A stretch of 39,227 nucleotides of DNA from an uncultured Opitutales bacterium (GCA_944389315.1 CALXLX010000025.1:1-39227); one strand, 5' to 3'; shown: positions 25,280-35,300, counted from the stretch's first letter. Program-made: numbers and translations. Notes: generated from the sequence alone by a model not told the origin.

Positions 25280-26623
25280 ATGGATTTAAGCGTCGGAGTT
25301 TTCACCCTCGGGTGCAGGGTCAACCAATATGAGTCGTTGTGCCTCGAGGATTCTTTCAGGGCGCTGGGCTTCAGGGTGCTTCCTTGGTCCGCGGGGACTA
25401 AGTTCGACATAGGCGTTGTCAACTCCTGCTCTGTTACCGCGGAGGCCGAGATGAAAACCCGGAGGGCCATAAAGGCCTTCGTGAAGGCAAATCCTTCGGT
25501 TTACATAGCCGTTTGCGGCTGCTATGCGCAAACTTCTCCGGAACAGTTGAAGCGCTTCCCCAACGTCAAATGGATAGCTGGCAACGACGACAAGCTCTCC
25601 CTGCCGCAAACGGTGGCGCGCACTTTGGGCAAGATACCCAGAATAGACTGCGAAAAGATTAAAAAATCGGTCCCGAAGCGTGTGGACGGCGTTTCGGTTG
25701 CATCGCAGTTCGAGCACAACGCCACGAGGCTTTCAGACCGTGCCAACCTGAAGATTCAGGACGGTTGCGACATGGCGTGCTCGTACTGCATAATCCCGCG
25801 CGCGCGCGGATTGCCTCGAAGCAGGGATTTCGGCGACATAATAGAGGAGGCCAGGGCCCTTGCGGGGCGCGGCGTTGCGGAGATAGTTATAGCGGGAATA
25901 AATCTCTCGAAATATTCGCGCCCCGACGCCGGCATTTTGGACGTGATAGACGCGGTAAACGATATCCCTCTTGTAAAGAGGGTGAGGCTCGGAAGCGTGG
26001 AGCCGATAAACCTTCCCGTGGAGGAGCTGGCCCTGCGCATGAACGATCCGGCCCACAAATTGTGCAGGCATTTGCATCTGCCTATGCAAAGCGGTTCGGA
26101 AGCCGTTTTGAAACGCATGAGGCGTCCGTATTCGGCGCGGGAGTACTTTGGGCTTCTTCGCCGCATCGCGGAGCTCTGCCCGGATGTGGGCCTCGGAAGC
26201 GACGTTATCTGCGGGCACCACGGAGAGGGCGACGAGGAGTTTGCGGAGACTTTTGAAAATATAAAGTCCAGCCCGCTTGCGCATCTGCATGTCTTCACAT
26301 TCTCGGAGCGCGAACGCACTTTGTCGGGAAAAAATACTGCCGGGTTTGTACCGCATGCGGAAAGAAAACGCCGCTCGGACATTCTCAGGGAGTTCGCCAG
26401 GCTTAGGCATTCGGAATTTATAAAAAGCCGGGTGGGGCGGTGCCTCGAGGTTCTCCTGGAAAATAGGCTGCCTTCGGGGCATTATCTGGGATTTACATCC
26501 GAATATATAAAAGTCTCCGTCCCCATAGAAACTCCGGGATTGAAGAATTTTACCGCGAAAGTGCGCATATTGGGAGACGACGGGAACGGCAGAGCCCGCG
26601 CCGAGTTCCTCGGCCTCTTGTAG
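25280..26623 (+). CDS. mtaB: tRNA t6A37 methylthiotransferase
   Basis: The 447-residue radical-SAM enzyme adds a methylthio group to t6A at position 37 of tRNAs reading ANN codons. The N-terminal domain holds the second 4Fe-4S cluster (TLGCRVNQYES with Cys12, VVNSCSVT with Cys50, VCGCYAQ with Cys81). The radical-SAM motif CDMACSYC gives Cys163, Cys167 and Cys170, and IIPRARGLPRSR follows. A C-terminal TRAM-like region runs from about residue 380. TLGCRVNQYES separates MtaB from MiaB and RimO. GGGGA before the ATG gives a ribosome site. Length is normal. Confidence 0.94.
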   Translation: MDLSVGVFTLGCRVNQYESLCLEDSFRALGFRVLPWSAGTKFDIGVVNSCSVTAEAEMKTRRAIKAFVKANPSVYIAVCGCYAQTSPEQLKRFPNVKWIAGNDDKLSLPQTVARTLGKIPRIDCEKIKKSVPKRVDGVSVASQFEHNATRLSDRANLKIQDGCDMACSYCIIPRARGLPRSRDFGDIIEEARALAGRGVAEIVIAGINLSKYSRPDAGILDVIDAVNDIPLVKRVRLGSVEPINLPVEELALRMNDPAHKLCRHLHLPMQSGSEAVLKRMRRPYSAREYFGLLRRIAELCPDVGLGSDVICGHHGEGDEEFAETFENIKSSPLAHLHVFTFSERERTLSGKNTAGFVPHAERKRRSDILREFARLRHSEFIKSRVGRCLEVLLENRLPSGHYLGFTSEYIKVSVPIETPGLKNFTAKVRILGDDGNGRARAEFLGLL

Positions 26624-26640
26624 GTTGCCCTTTAAACAAT

Positions 26641-26683
26641 AAAAAAACGGCTCGCAAAAACAGTCTTGCGCGCCGTTTTTTTT
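26641..26683. terminator. Bidirectional terminator
   Basis: Seven A, then ACGGCTCGCAA pairing with TTGCGCGCCGT (one mismatch), then eight T. It separates mtaB on the plus strand from the convergent Mrp-type gene. Confidence 0.85.
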
Positions 26684-26731
26684 GCCGCGGAGCTTTCTTG
26701 CGCCTTGCCGCGGCTGTTCCGCCAGGTGTTC

Positions 26732-27763
26732 CTACTTCCCGTCTATTATCTTCATAAGCTTTGCGGCGAGATCCTCGAATATTGACTTGGACCTGTCCGA
26801 TACGTCCTCGTGGGATTCCGCCTGAAGGGAAACGTCGACGGGAACCGATGCTATAACCTCTACTCCGAGGTTCTTCGCAGCCTCCTGGGCCGCGCCGCGC
26901 CCGAATATGAACTGCTTTGTCCCGTCCGGAAGCTCGAGATACGACATGTTCTCCAATACGCCCAGAATCTTAATGTCGGTCTTCTCAAAAAGCTTGGCGC
27001 CGCGGGCGGCAGTCGCCGAGGCGAGCATGTTTGGCGTTGTCACTATAAGGGCCCCGTCCAGCGGTATGGTTTGCGCAACCGTCAAAACGGCGTCTCCCGT
27101 GCCGGGGGGAAGATCGAAAATCATTACGTCTGGCGTGCCCCATTGCACCTCGTTTACAAACTGTTTCAAGGCTCCCATAACCATGGCTCCGCGCCATATC
27201 AAGGGCTGGTCGTCGGCCACAAGCATGCCCATGGACATGACCTTTATGCCGTCTATCACCGGCGGAATTATCTTCTCGTCGGGTGTTATGCCCGGGAAGG
27301 TCTTATCCTTCAAAAGTATGGTGGCGCTCGGCCCGTGCACGTCGCAGTCCATAAGCCCGACCCGCGGATCGTTCGGCTTGGAAAGAAGCTTCGCAAACGC
27401 CCTCGCAAGGTTTATCGCAACCGTGCTTTTCCCGACTCCGCCCTTGCCGGAGGCTACCGCAATCTTGTATTTTACCCCCTTGAACGTGTCCTTGTCCGGC
27501 TTTGGCGCGTTGGCCTTCGCGGGATCTTCGGCGAGCATCATGACGGATATCTCGCAGTCGGGAAATGCCTTGTTTAAAACCTCCTGCGCGGCCTTGAGGA
27601 TCTCGGCGTCGTGCGATTTGTTCGTCCCGGTGTATATGCGAACATCGGCTTTGTCGCCGTCGCATTTGACGTATTTTACCATTCCGAACGCGGTGATATC
27701 CCTGTCGTACCCCGGATAGTTTACGGCCCTGAGAGCCTTTAAAATCTCCTCTTTTGAAAGCAT
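26732..27763 (-). CDS. mrp: Mrp/ApbC-type P-loop Fe-S carrier family protein without the usual Cys pair
   Basis: The 343-residue cytoplasmic protein has an N-terminal MIP18/DUF59 domain (residues 1-80) and an Mrp NTPase with a deviant Walker A SGKGGVGKS (105-113), MDCDVHGPSA and the FDLPPGTGD motif. Mrp proteins assemble and pass on Fe-S clusters. The place where the bridging CxxC normally follows ENMSY reads ENMSYLELPDGTKQFIFGRG, with no Cys (residues 271-290). Loss of this pair is also known in some Bacteroidetes homologues, so the protein may carry clusters differently or have another client. AAGGG lies just before the ATG. A tRNA-Gln gene lies upstream on the same strand. Confidence 0.92.
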   Translation of the reverse strand: MLSKEEILKALRAVNYPGYDRDITAFGMVKYVKCDGDKADVRIYTGTNKSHDAEILKAAQEVLNKAFPDCEISVMMLAEDPAKANAPKPDKDTFKGVKYKIAVASGKGGVGKSTVAINLARAFAKLLSKPNDPRVGLMDCDVHGPSATILLKDKTFPGITPDEKIIPPVIDGIKVMSMGMLVADDQPLIWRGAMVMGALKQFVNEVQWGTPDVMIFDLPPGTGDAVLTVAQTIPLDGALIVTTPNMLASATAARGAKLFEKTDIKILGVLENMSYLELPDGTKQFIFGRGAAQEAAKNLGVEVIASVPVDVSLQAESHEDVSDRSKSIFEDLAAKLMKIIDGK

Positions 27764-27855
27764 GATACCCTTATGATTTAAAAATTACCGTTTGAAAACA
27801 ACGGACAAAAACGCCCCGACAAATAAAACAGCCGCGCGCCGCAATAAACCGCGCG

Positions 27856-27926
27856 TTCCCCGGCAGAGATTCGAACTCCGACTAAAAGAACCAAAATCTT
27901 CTGTGCTACCATTACACCACCAGGGA
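27856..27926 (-). tRNA. tRNA-Gln(UUG)
   Basis: The minus-strand cloverleaf has acceptor arms TCCCTGG/CCGGGGA, a D arm GTG..CAC, an anticodon stem GAAGA/TCTTT with loop TTTTGGT (anticodon TTG), and a T arm CGGAG-TTCGAAT-CTCTG. The discriminator base is A and no CCA is encoded. It is 71 bases long. Confidence 0.93.
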
Positions 27927-28014
27927 GTGCGTTAAATTTGGACAGTTTGTATATGCGCGTCCCCGCGTCAAGTTTTAATATCCCCTCCCGCCCCTATTTT
28001 ATGCGGATTTGTGT

Positions 28015-28042
28015 TTGACCAAAGGCGCGTTCAATGGATAAT
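28015..28042 (+). promoter_or_regulatory. Candidate promoter of the GH16 gene
   Basis: TTGACC at 28015-28020 and GATAAT at 28037-28042 are 16 bases apart. Transcription would start about 20-25 bases before the ATG at 28072. Confidence 0.55.
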
Positions 28043-28071
28043 GGAGATAACTATCAATTACCCCGCATACG

Positions 28072-30216
28072 ATGTACCGCACCAGTATATTTTTTATAAT
28101 TTTGGCGCTCCTATTTTCTGCAGCAGGGGGCCTCTATGGGGATCCTCCATCCGGGAAGGAGTGGCGCATAGTGTTTTTCGACGATTTTGACGCCGACAAC
28201 GCAGATCTGGACGCCCGATGGAACTTTCAAAACGGCTCAAACAGCCATATATTGTGCAGCCGCTGGCGCGAGAACGCTACGGTCGAAAACGGCGTGCTGA
28301 AGCTCATGAATAAAAAGGAGACGCGCGGCGGGCAGGATTGGACAAGCGCAAGCATGTGGACTAAGCGCAAATTCCTCTACGGATATTACGAGGCGAGGTA
28401 CAAATACTCCGCGGCCACGGGAACGAACAACTCGTTCTGGCTGATAACTACTGGAACCATTCCAGAAGACAAGATGCGCTACGAGATAGACATAAACGAG
28501 GGGCATTATCCCAGCGAGGTCAACACAAACCTTCACAATTGGAGCGATACCTTCACCAGGCCGGACGGGACATCCGGACATTCAGCCTCCAGCAAGGCAT
28601 TTGAAATTTCCGACTCGGAGCATTTTGCACCCTGGGCTTCATTTGAATGCGTAAACGGAGTTCTCGCCAGCAAGATACGCTTTCTTAGGGGGCCTTATAA
28701 ATATTTTCATCTCAGAGAGATCAGGGTGTTCGGAGACAGCGCCTCCGGATACCAGGATCCGAAGATATCAGACTATTCCTCAAAGTTTCCGTCATTGTCA
28801 AACTACGCCTACAAGAGGCCTGTTTCCGCGAGCGGCACTTACGACGATGCAAACGCGCTTTACAGCCCATCCAACGCCGTAGACAACAACCGCAATACGG
28901 ATTGGACCAGCAATACGGTGGGCGACAAATGGCTGGAAGTGTCTCTGGACGCTCCGACCCTCATAAAATGCGTCCAGACCTATACGGGGTGGGGCGGCTC
29001 GCAGAATAACGACTTCATCGGCAACTTTCAGATACAGTATTACGACAGCGCCTCCGGGCAGTGGCTTCCCTTCCCGAATACGGCGGGCATACACCACTTT
29101 TACACTCCCGTTGAGGCGCGCAGGTTCAGGCTCAGGGCTGAGACCCAGGAGCATTTTCATATAAGGGAGTTTAGAATCTACAAGACTCATTCGGACGGCT
29201 ATCCGAGCGCGTACATAGATTCCTCGTCGAAGTTCCCAAACGCGGTGAATGCGGCAAAAGGGGCTTCGGCGAAGGCGAGCGGCACTTACGACGATGAGGA
29301 TCCTCTATATAGCCCGTCGAACGCTGTCGACGGAAAGATTGGCACGAGCTGGTGCTCGCAAAGGGGGGCCGGCGAGAAATGGTTTGAGGTGGAGCTTCCC
29401 CAAAAGGTGTCTACGGATTGCATTCAGATTGTGACCGGCTGGCACGACAGTTCTGTGTCGGCTTATGTGAAATATCTGCAGGATTACATTCTCGAATATT
29501 TCGACGAGGACGAGAACGAATGGAAACTGTTGGCTTCGCGCTCCGAGGCTTTCCCCAGCGACAGGTATAATTTCGCATCGGAGTACCATGTCTACGGCCT
29601 GGAGTGGAACGAGGACGAGCTCGTTTATTATTTCGACGACAAGCCCATCCGCAGGGTTGAAAACACTGGGTACAGCGGCGCAAGCGCCGGCATATGCGAC
29701 ACGGCCAGCCCCGTATATCTGAGCGCGGCAATCGCTGAGTTCGCCGGTGCGGTGACCGACGAGATAGACGGCACGAGCATGGACGTCGACTGGGTTAAGA
29801 TATACGCCCAAACAGATTCGGCATCCGAAGGCAAGATTTCGTACGACGCATGGGCCATGGACGAAGGGCTCTCCGGCAAAGATGCGCTTCCGTCTGGGGC
29901 CTCCGCTCCCTCCGGCGAGACTAATCTGGCAAGGTACGCCTTTAAATTGGACTCTACCTTAAGCTCGGCGAAGGGCGGAGGCTTTGAGATGCTCCGCGGA
30001 AACGGCAAAATAGACTTCTTCTACAGGGTAGCCGCATATGTGGAGAATGTCTCTTTTTCCATACAATTTTCGTCTGACATGAAAACTTGGAGGGACGCGG
30101 GGGCCCAGATAGAGGAGATTGCTTCGGATGCGCAGTATGTATATTTTAAAGCGTCGGTAGCAGATTCTTATTCCGGGGAGTCGGTATTTGTCAGGCTAAA
30201 GCTCGTCTCCAATTGA
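28072..30216 (+). CDS. GH16 family glycoside hydrolase interrupted by discoidin (F5/8C) modules
   Basis: The 714-residue exported protein (signal peptide ending near GGLYG) opens a GH16 jelly roll at WRIVFFDDFDADNADLDARWNF. It has the catalytic motif YEIDINEGHY (Glu138, Asp140, Glu143) and TNLHNWSDTF. At about residue 176 the GH16 fold breaks off and resumes at about 498 (YNFASEYHVYGLEWNEDELVYYFDDKPIRRVEN ... MDVDWVKIY). The inserted 320 residues are discoidin sequence with a 149-residue period: a C-terminal half (to REIRVF at 215-220), one full unit (about 237-371), and an N-terminal half (SGTYDD at 403-408, SPSNAVD at 414-420, ending near 490). A C-terminal beta domain (580-714) follows. 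GH16 members cut beta-1,3/1,4 glucans or galactans; the substrate is open. Confidence 0.88.
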   Translation: MYRTSIFFIILALLFSAAGGLYGDPPSGKEWRIVFFDDFDADNADLDARWNFQNGSNSHILCSRWRENATVENGVLKLMNKKETRGGQDWTSASMWTKRKFLYGYYEARYKYSAATGTNNSFWLITTGTIPEDKMRYEIDINEGHYPSEVNTNLHNWSDTFTRPDGTSGHSASSKAFEISDSEHFAPWASFECVNGVLASKIRFLRGPYKYFHLREIRVFGDSASGYQDPKISDYSSKFPSLSNYAYKRPVSASGTYDDANALYSPSNAVDNNRNTDWTSNTVGDKWLEVSLDAPTLIKCVQTYTGWGGSQNNDFIGNFQIQYYDSASGQWLPFPNTAGIHHFYTPVEARRFRLRAETQEHFHIREFRIYKTHSDGYPSAYIDSSSKFPNAVNAAKGASAKASGTYDDEDPLYSPSNAVDGKIGTSWCSQRGAGEKWFEVELPQKVSTDCIQIVTGWHDSSVSAYVKYLQDYILEYFDEDENEWKLLASRSEAFPSDRYNFASEYHVYGLEWNEDELVYYFDDKPIRRVENTGYSGASAGICDTASPVYLSAAIAEFAGAVTDEIDGTSMDVDWVKIYAQTDSASEGKISYDAWAMDEGLSGKDALPSGASAPSGETNLARYAFKLDSTLSSAKGGGFEMLRGNGKIDFFYRVAAYVENVSFSIQFSSDMKTWRDAGAQIEEIASDAQYVYFKASVADSYSGESVFVRLKLVSN

Positions 30217-30324
30217 AGGGTTTCAGTGTGCACAACACGCGCTTTGCCAAGCAAAACGAAACGCTCTATATATTTGCGCTGCCGGGGCTCCGCCGCGCGG
30301 AGGCGATAAAAGGACAAAATTCGT

Positions 30325-30354
30325 TTGACTGCCGAGGCTGTCGATCCTTATATG
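30325..30354 (+). promoter_or_regulatory. Weak candidate promoter of the GT2 gene
   Basis: TTGACT at 30325-30330 and TATATG at 30349-30354 are 18 bases apart, 25 bases before the GT2 start. Confidence 0.3.
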
Positions 30355-30379
30355 GGAAAAGAAACGCTTGAATTGCCTT

Positions 30380-31345
30380 ATGCCGGACATATCGATAATA
30401 GTTCCCGTCTACAATGAGGCTGAAGTCCTCGACGAATTTTTCCGCAGGCTATTTGCCGTGGCGGCTTCGGAGGCGTTGAAGGAGTACTCGTTTGAGATTG
30501 TATGTATAGACGACGGTAGCACCGACGCTACTGGCGAGATATTGCATAAATATTCGCAATCAGACCCGAGGGTAAAATACATAACTTTTTCAAGGAATTT
30601 TGGGAAGGACGCCTCTCTGATAGCCGGCCTTAAATATTGTTCCGGCTGCTGCGCGATTCCCATGGATGCCGATCTGCAGGATCCGCCGGAGCTCATTGAG
30701 AAATTCGTGGCAAAATGGCGCGAGGGCTACGAGGTTGTATGCGCGGTTCGGTCCAACAGGGATTCGGATTCCTATCTTAAGCGCAAGACCTCTGAACTTT
30801 TCTACAAGTTCTACAACGCGGTTTCCGACAGGAGCATGCCGTACAATGCCGGAGATTTCCGCCTGATAAGCAGGAAGGTCGTAAATGCGCTGATGTCGCT
30901 GAGGGAAAGGTCCGTGTTTATGAAAGGGCTTTTCAATTGGGTGGGCTTTAGAACCTGCGTGGTGGAGTACGTGAGGCCTCCGAGGGCCTCGGGCAGGACA
31001 AAGTGGGACTATTGGAAATTGTGGAACTTCGCGCTCGACGGCATAACCGCCGGTACAACGCTGCCCCTTAGAATATGGACATATGTCGGCTCATGTACGG
31101 CTCTGCTGTCTTTGGCGTATGCGTTTTATATAGTCGTTAGAACCATAGTACGCGGGGTGGACGTTCCCGGGTATGCGTCTTTGATTGTCTCCATATTGTT
31201 CTTCGGTTCCGTGCAGCTTATAGCCTTGGGAATCTTCGGGGAGTATATAGGCAGGATATGCACAGAGGTAAGGGGCAGGCCCCTTTATGTGGTGGATAAA
31301 ACCGTCGGGTTTGGGGAATCCGGGCGAGAATCTAAAAATATTTAA
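30380..31345 (+). CDS. GT2 family membrane glycosyltransferase (GtrB/DPM-like)
   Basis: The 321-residue protein has a GT-A domain beginning ISIIVPVYNEAEVLDEFF. It contains VCIDDGSTDATG, a DADLQDPPELI segment with the metal-binding DxD, and a NAGDFRLISRKVV segment typical of undecaprenyl/dolichyl-phosphate sugar transferases. Two C-terminal transmembrane helices (about 235-260 and 270-300) anchor it in the inner membrane. It probably moves a sugar from a nucleotide donor to polyprenyl phosphate for envelope glycan modification. The frame opens at TTG 30368, but ATG 30380 (MPDISIIVPVYNE) gives the normal N-terminus. No flippase or partner transferase lies next to it. Confidence 0.9.
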   Translation: MPDISIIVPVYNEAEVLDEFFRRLFAVAASEALKEYSFEIVCIDDGSTDATGEILHKYSQSDPRVKYITFSRNFGKDASLIAGLKYCSGCCAIPMDADLQDPPELIEKFVAKWREGYEVVCAVRSNRDSDSYLKRKTSELFYKFYNAVSDRSMPYNAGDFRLISRKVVNALMSLRERSVFMKGLFNWVGFRTCVVEYVRPPRASGRTKWDYWKLWNFALDGITAGTTLPLRIWTYVGSCTALLSLAYAFYIVVRTIVRGVDVPGYASLIVSILFFGSVQLIALGIFGEYIGRICTEVRGRPLYVVDKTVGFGESGRESKNI

Positions 31346-31360
31346 AATAGTGTAATATTG

Positions 31361-31400
31361 CGCCTGCTTTATTCGTACTATTATAGTGCAGGCGATGTTT
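31361..31400 (+). terminator. Probable terminator after the GT2 gene
   Basis: CGCCTGC and GCAGGCG form a 7-bp stem around a 20-base AT-rich loop, followed by ATGTTTTTTAT. The loop is long, so confidence is moderate. Confidence 0.6.
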
Positions 31401-31449
31401 TTTATCTAAATACAGGCGAATTATTTTTACGGCGTGCGCATATAGATTC

Positions 31450-31479
31450 TTGACATACGGACAAATTATCATTTTAAAT
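31450..31479 (+). promoter_or_regulatory. Candidate promoter of the small secreted protein gene
   Basis: A perfect TTGACA at 31450-31455 and TTAAAT at 31474-31479 are 18 bases apart, about 40 bases before the ATG at 31522. Confidence 0.5.
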
Positions 31480-31521
31480 TTTGCAACGAAGGTTGCAATT
31501 AACTTGATGGGAAAATAAAAA

Positions 31522-32106
31522 ATGAAAGCTATGAGAATAAAAAACTTTATCGGTATGATTTTTGCGTTGGCGACACTTTTCATAAGTGCCCCTTCGTTTG
31601 CCCAAACCGCCTCCATAAACATTAAGGTGGATAAGAAACAGAGCACAAAGAGCCAGCGCAAGACATTCGGGGTGGAGACCAAGACGATTAAAACCACGAA
31701 CCTTTCAAAGAAGTTCGACGTTCAGGTTTCCGGAAACGGGGATTTTTACATACTTACCTTCCTCCAGAACGAATCCAGCGTGAATGTTTCCCGCGAGGAG
31801 AAGACGATTTCCGCAAGGGAGCCGTATAAATACCAGAAGTCTGCTTCTTGCGAGTATGAAACGTCGAGCACGAGGCTTAAATCCGGCTGGATGTATGTGG
31901 GAGGGGGAACATCGCGCGTAAAGGGCAGGGGCAAGCTAACGGGAGATATAGAACTGTGCGTCTTGGTTATCGATAAGGAGAGCGGCAGGGTTATATCGTC
32001 CAGGTACACTTCTAAGACTCTTTACGACTATATTGTAGACAAGGGGTTAGATAAAATATCGGACGCCAATGCCGACGGGGCCACGTCTTCGGACGACGCC
32101 GAGTAA
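31522..32106 (+). CDS. Small secreted protein of unknown function
   Basis: The 194-residue product has a signal peptide (MKAMRIKNFIGMIFALATLFISAPSFAQ). The mature part is rich in Lys, Ser and Thr with strand-like segments (FDVQVSGNGDFYILTFLQNE, GWMYVGGGTSRVKGRGKLTGDIELCVLVIDKESGRVISSRY) and a final acidic tail (DANADGATSSDDAE). Two cysteines are present in the mature protein (CEYE and ELCV) and could form a disulfide. I recognise no family. It has its own promoter and a strong terminator, so it is an independent gene. The start could also be the ATG three codons later. Confidence 0.75.
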   Translation: MKAMRIKNFIGMIFALATLFISAPSFAQTASINIKVDKKQSTKSQRKTFGVETKTIKTTNLSKKFDVQVSGNGDFYILTFLQNESSVNVSREEKTISAREPYKYQKSASCEYETSSTRLKSGWMYVGGGTSRVKGRGKLTGDIELCVLVIDKESGRVISSRYTSKTLYDYIVDKGLDKISDANADGATSSDDAE

Positions 32107-32140
32107 CAGCCTGGTGAATCTATAAGTTCAAACTCTTTGT

Positions 32141-32165
32141 AGCCCGCAGCAATGCGGGCTTTTTT
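32141..32165 (+). terminator. Rho-independent terminator
   Basis: AGCCCGCA-GCAA-TGCGGGCT with six T, 34 bases after the small secreted gene. Confidence 0.92.
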
Positions 32166-32376
32166 CATATATTTGACAAATGTTCATTATCAAAGGTTTG
32201 GAATGGAAATTTTATTGACGCATGCGGGAATCTTTTATTTAAGAAGAAACGATTTCGGGGTGATTGTATGGGGGGATGTTTGTCGCTGATACCGTCGTCA
32301 GGAAGTCCGCGCGTGCTTCGCGTTGGAAAGAATAGGCAATTTTCATGTCAACAATAAAACGGGGAGAATATAGGAG

Positions 32377-35300
32377 ATGCGTATAAAATTAAAAAGATTG
32401 GCTTTCGTGGTTGGAGCGCTTGTTGCTGCGGAAATTTCATGGGGTGGAGTTTCCGTCAGGGACGAACCCATAGTCATGCCCACCTACGAGATAGCTCCGG
32501 CGGATAAAAACCCCTTCTTTTTTACGGGGCGCACATATCAGGGTGCGGCCGGCCACGTGTATCCGTATCCGATGTACGACGTCCTTACAGATACAAAGAC
32601 AGACAGGGCGTATAAGGCCGTTTCGCTGGAAAACGAATACACAAGCTTGTGCGTCTCTCCGGAGCTGGGCGGCAGAATACTGTCGGCTACGGACAAGGAG
32701 ACCTCGTACGATTTCTTCTATAGGCAGCATGTTGTAAAACCCGCGCTGATAGGCATGATTGGCGCGTGGATGTCGGGCGGGGTGGAGTGGAATATTCCGC
32801 ACCACCATAGGGCGTCTACGCAGCTGCCGGTAGACTACAGGGTTGAAAAGAACTCCGACGGAAGCGCAACCGTATGGATAGGCGAGACGGAGCTTCGCCA
32901 TAGATTGAAATGGATAATAGGCCTGACGGTAAGGCCCGGGCGCTCCTATGTGGAGGCTACGGTGAGAATATTCAACAATACTCCGTTTTTGCAATCCATG
33001 CTCTATTGGGCCAATGTTTCGGTGCATTGCAACGATAACTACAAGGTTATATTTCCTCCCAGGACGCAGTTTGGCACCCAGCATGCGAAAAACGAATTTA
33101 TAGAGTGGCCCGTGGGCAAGTCCAGATACGGCGATATGGACTGCAACGGAATGGACATGACCATGTGGAAGAATTACCCCAAAGCATGCTCTATATTCGC
33201 ATGGAATTTTGACGACGATTTTCTCGCCGGGTACGATTTCGGCGCGGATGCTGGAACCGTCCATGTTGCGAACCACCATGTTGTAAACGGCAAGAAGTTC
33301 TTTTTGTGGGGGAATTGCGATTCCGCCAGAATGTGGCGCAATATGCTCACAGATTACGACGGGGACTATCTCGAGCTTATGGTAGGCGCCTTTTCCGACA
33401 ACCAGCCCGATTACAGCTGGATAAATCCCGGAGAGATGCGCGAGTTCAAACAGTATTGGTATCCCGTAACTAAGATAGGCGGGGTTAAGAACGCCACGGT
33501 GGAGGCCGCTGTCAACTTGGAGCGCAGGTCTCCGGAAAAGTTGTTTGTCGGCTTTAACGCGTCGGCTAAATTTTCGGGGGCGAAAGTGCGCGTGTTGAAA
33601 AACGGCGCGCTGTTCTTCGAGGAGACTGTGGATATTTCTCCCGTTAAGCCTTACATGAGGGATATAAACGTTATTCCCTCCGACAAAACTGAAGATTTTT
33701 CCGTATCGCTTTTGGACGGGAACGGCGTTGAGCTTGTCTCTTACGCGGAGCTTCCCTTGAAGCGAGAACCTAAGCCCGAGACTGTTGTGCCTCCGTCAGA
33801 TCCCAAGGGATATAAGACGGTAGAGGAGCTGTATTTGGCCGGGCTTCGCATAGAGCAGTTCCACAACGCCACGCTAAATCCGGAGGATTACTACGCCGAG
33901 GCCTTGCGCAGGGATCCGGGCGACGCCAGAACAAATACCGCAATGGGCTTGAGGACCCTGAAACAGCATCGCTACGCCGAGGCGGAAAAGTACCTTAAGG
34001 CCGCCGCCGGGCGCCTTACGCGCAATTACACCAACGCCAAGGACGTTGAGCCTCTGTACTATCTGGCCGTTCTTCAGGACAGGACTGGAAGGACAAAAGA
34101 GGCGAAAGACAACTATTGGAAATCCACCTGGCGGGCAGAGTTCAAGGCTCCAGCTTTCTTCGCTTTGGCGCAAATAGCCTGCAGAGAGGGCAAATACAGG
34201 GAGGCTTTGGAGCTTGCGGACAAGTCTTTGCAGTACAACTCAAAGAACGTCAAGGCCATGGCCATGAAGGCGTTAATTTTGAGAAAACTGGGGGAGAACT
34301 CCGCTGCGGAGGAGGTGTTGGACAACGCTTTGAAAATAGATTCCATCGATTTCTTCGCCGCTTCGGAACGCGCATTTTTAGACGATGATCCGCCGTTCGG
34401 GGACATTTCCCGCATGGGAAATCCCCTTCAAAACGCATTGGAAACCGCCTGTTTTTATATGGGAGCGGGGGCTTTTAGAGAGGCGCAGGATGTGCTCATT
34501 TCATATGCCGATGCCATTGGTGAATCTGGGAGTCTCTCGCCATTGGTGAATTATTACATAGGCTACTGCAAGATGCGGCTGTCGGACGCCGGCGCTAAAG
34601 ATTCTTTCGCCGCGGCTTCCGCCGCTCCTGCGGATTATTGTTTCCCATTCCGCGCGGAGGAAATAGACATTTTAAACGCCGCCTTGGAGGCTAACTCGTC
34701 GGATGCCAAAGCCCATTACTATCTGGGCAATCTTTTATATTTTTCCGATAGAAAGGCCGACGGCCTTGCCCATTGGCGCAAAGCCGTCTCCATAGACGAC
34801 GGCCTTGGAATTGCCTGGCGAAACATAGGCTTTGCCCTCGGCAGGCTCGGAAAGCTTGGCGAGGCAATATCCGCCTACGAACACTCCATAAAGGTTCTTC
34901 CTGATAATCCGAGGGCTTATTTTGAGCTCGACAAATTGTACGAGGCTGCCGGCAAGCCCGCAAAAGAGAGGCTTGCTCTTCTCGAGAAGAATTCTGCCGC
35001 CGTGGCAAAACGGGACGACGCCATTGCCCGCCAGATAGAGCTTTATATAGTAGACGGGCAATATTCCCGCGCGTTGGACATTCTCAAAAAGCGCCATTTC
35101 AGAGTATGGGAGGGGGGCGGACAGATACACGATACTTTCGTGGACGCCTGCCTGCTTGGCGGGCTTGAGAAACTCAAGGCTAAGGATTTTGGCGGAGCCT
35201 TGGAGCTTTTCAGGCTCGGCGGAACTTATCCTAGGAATCTTGAGGTCGGCAGGCCGGCCGACGGCGGGTCTTTGCCGCAGTCGATATTCTACGAGGCCTC

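Noticed and set aside
25733..26482. Long minus-strand frames inside mtaB
   Set aside because: mtaB motifs are intact on the plus strand and the antisense frames show no family features.
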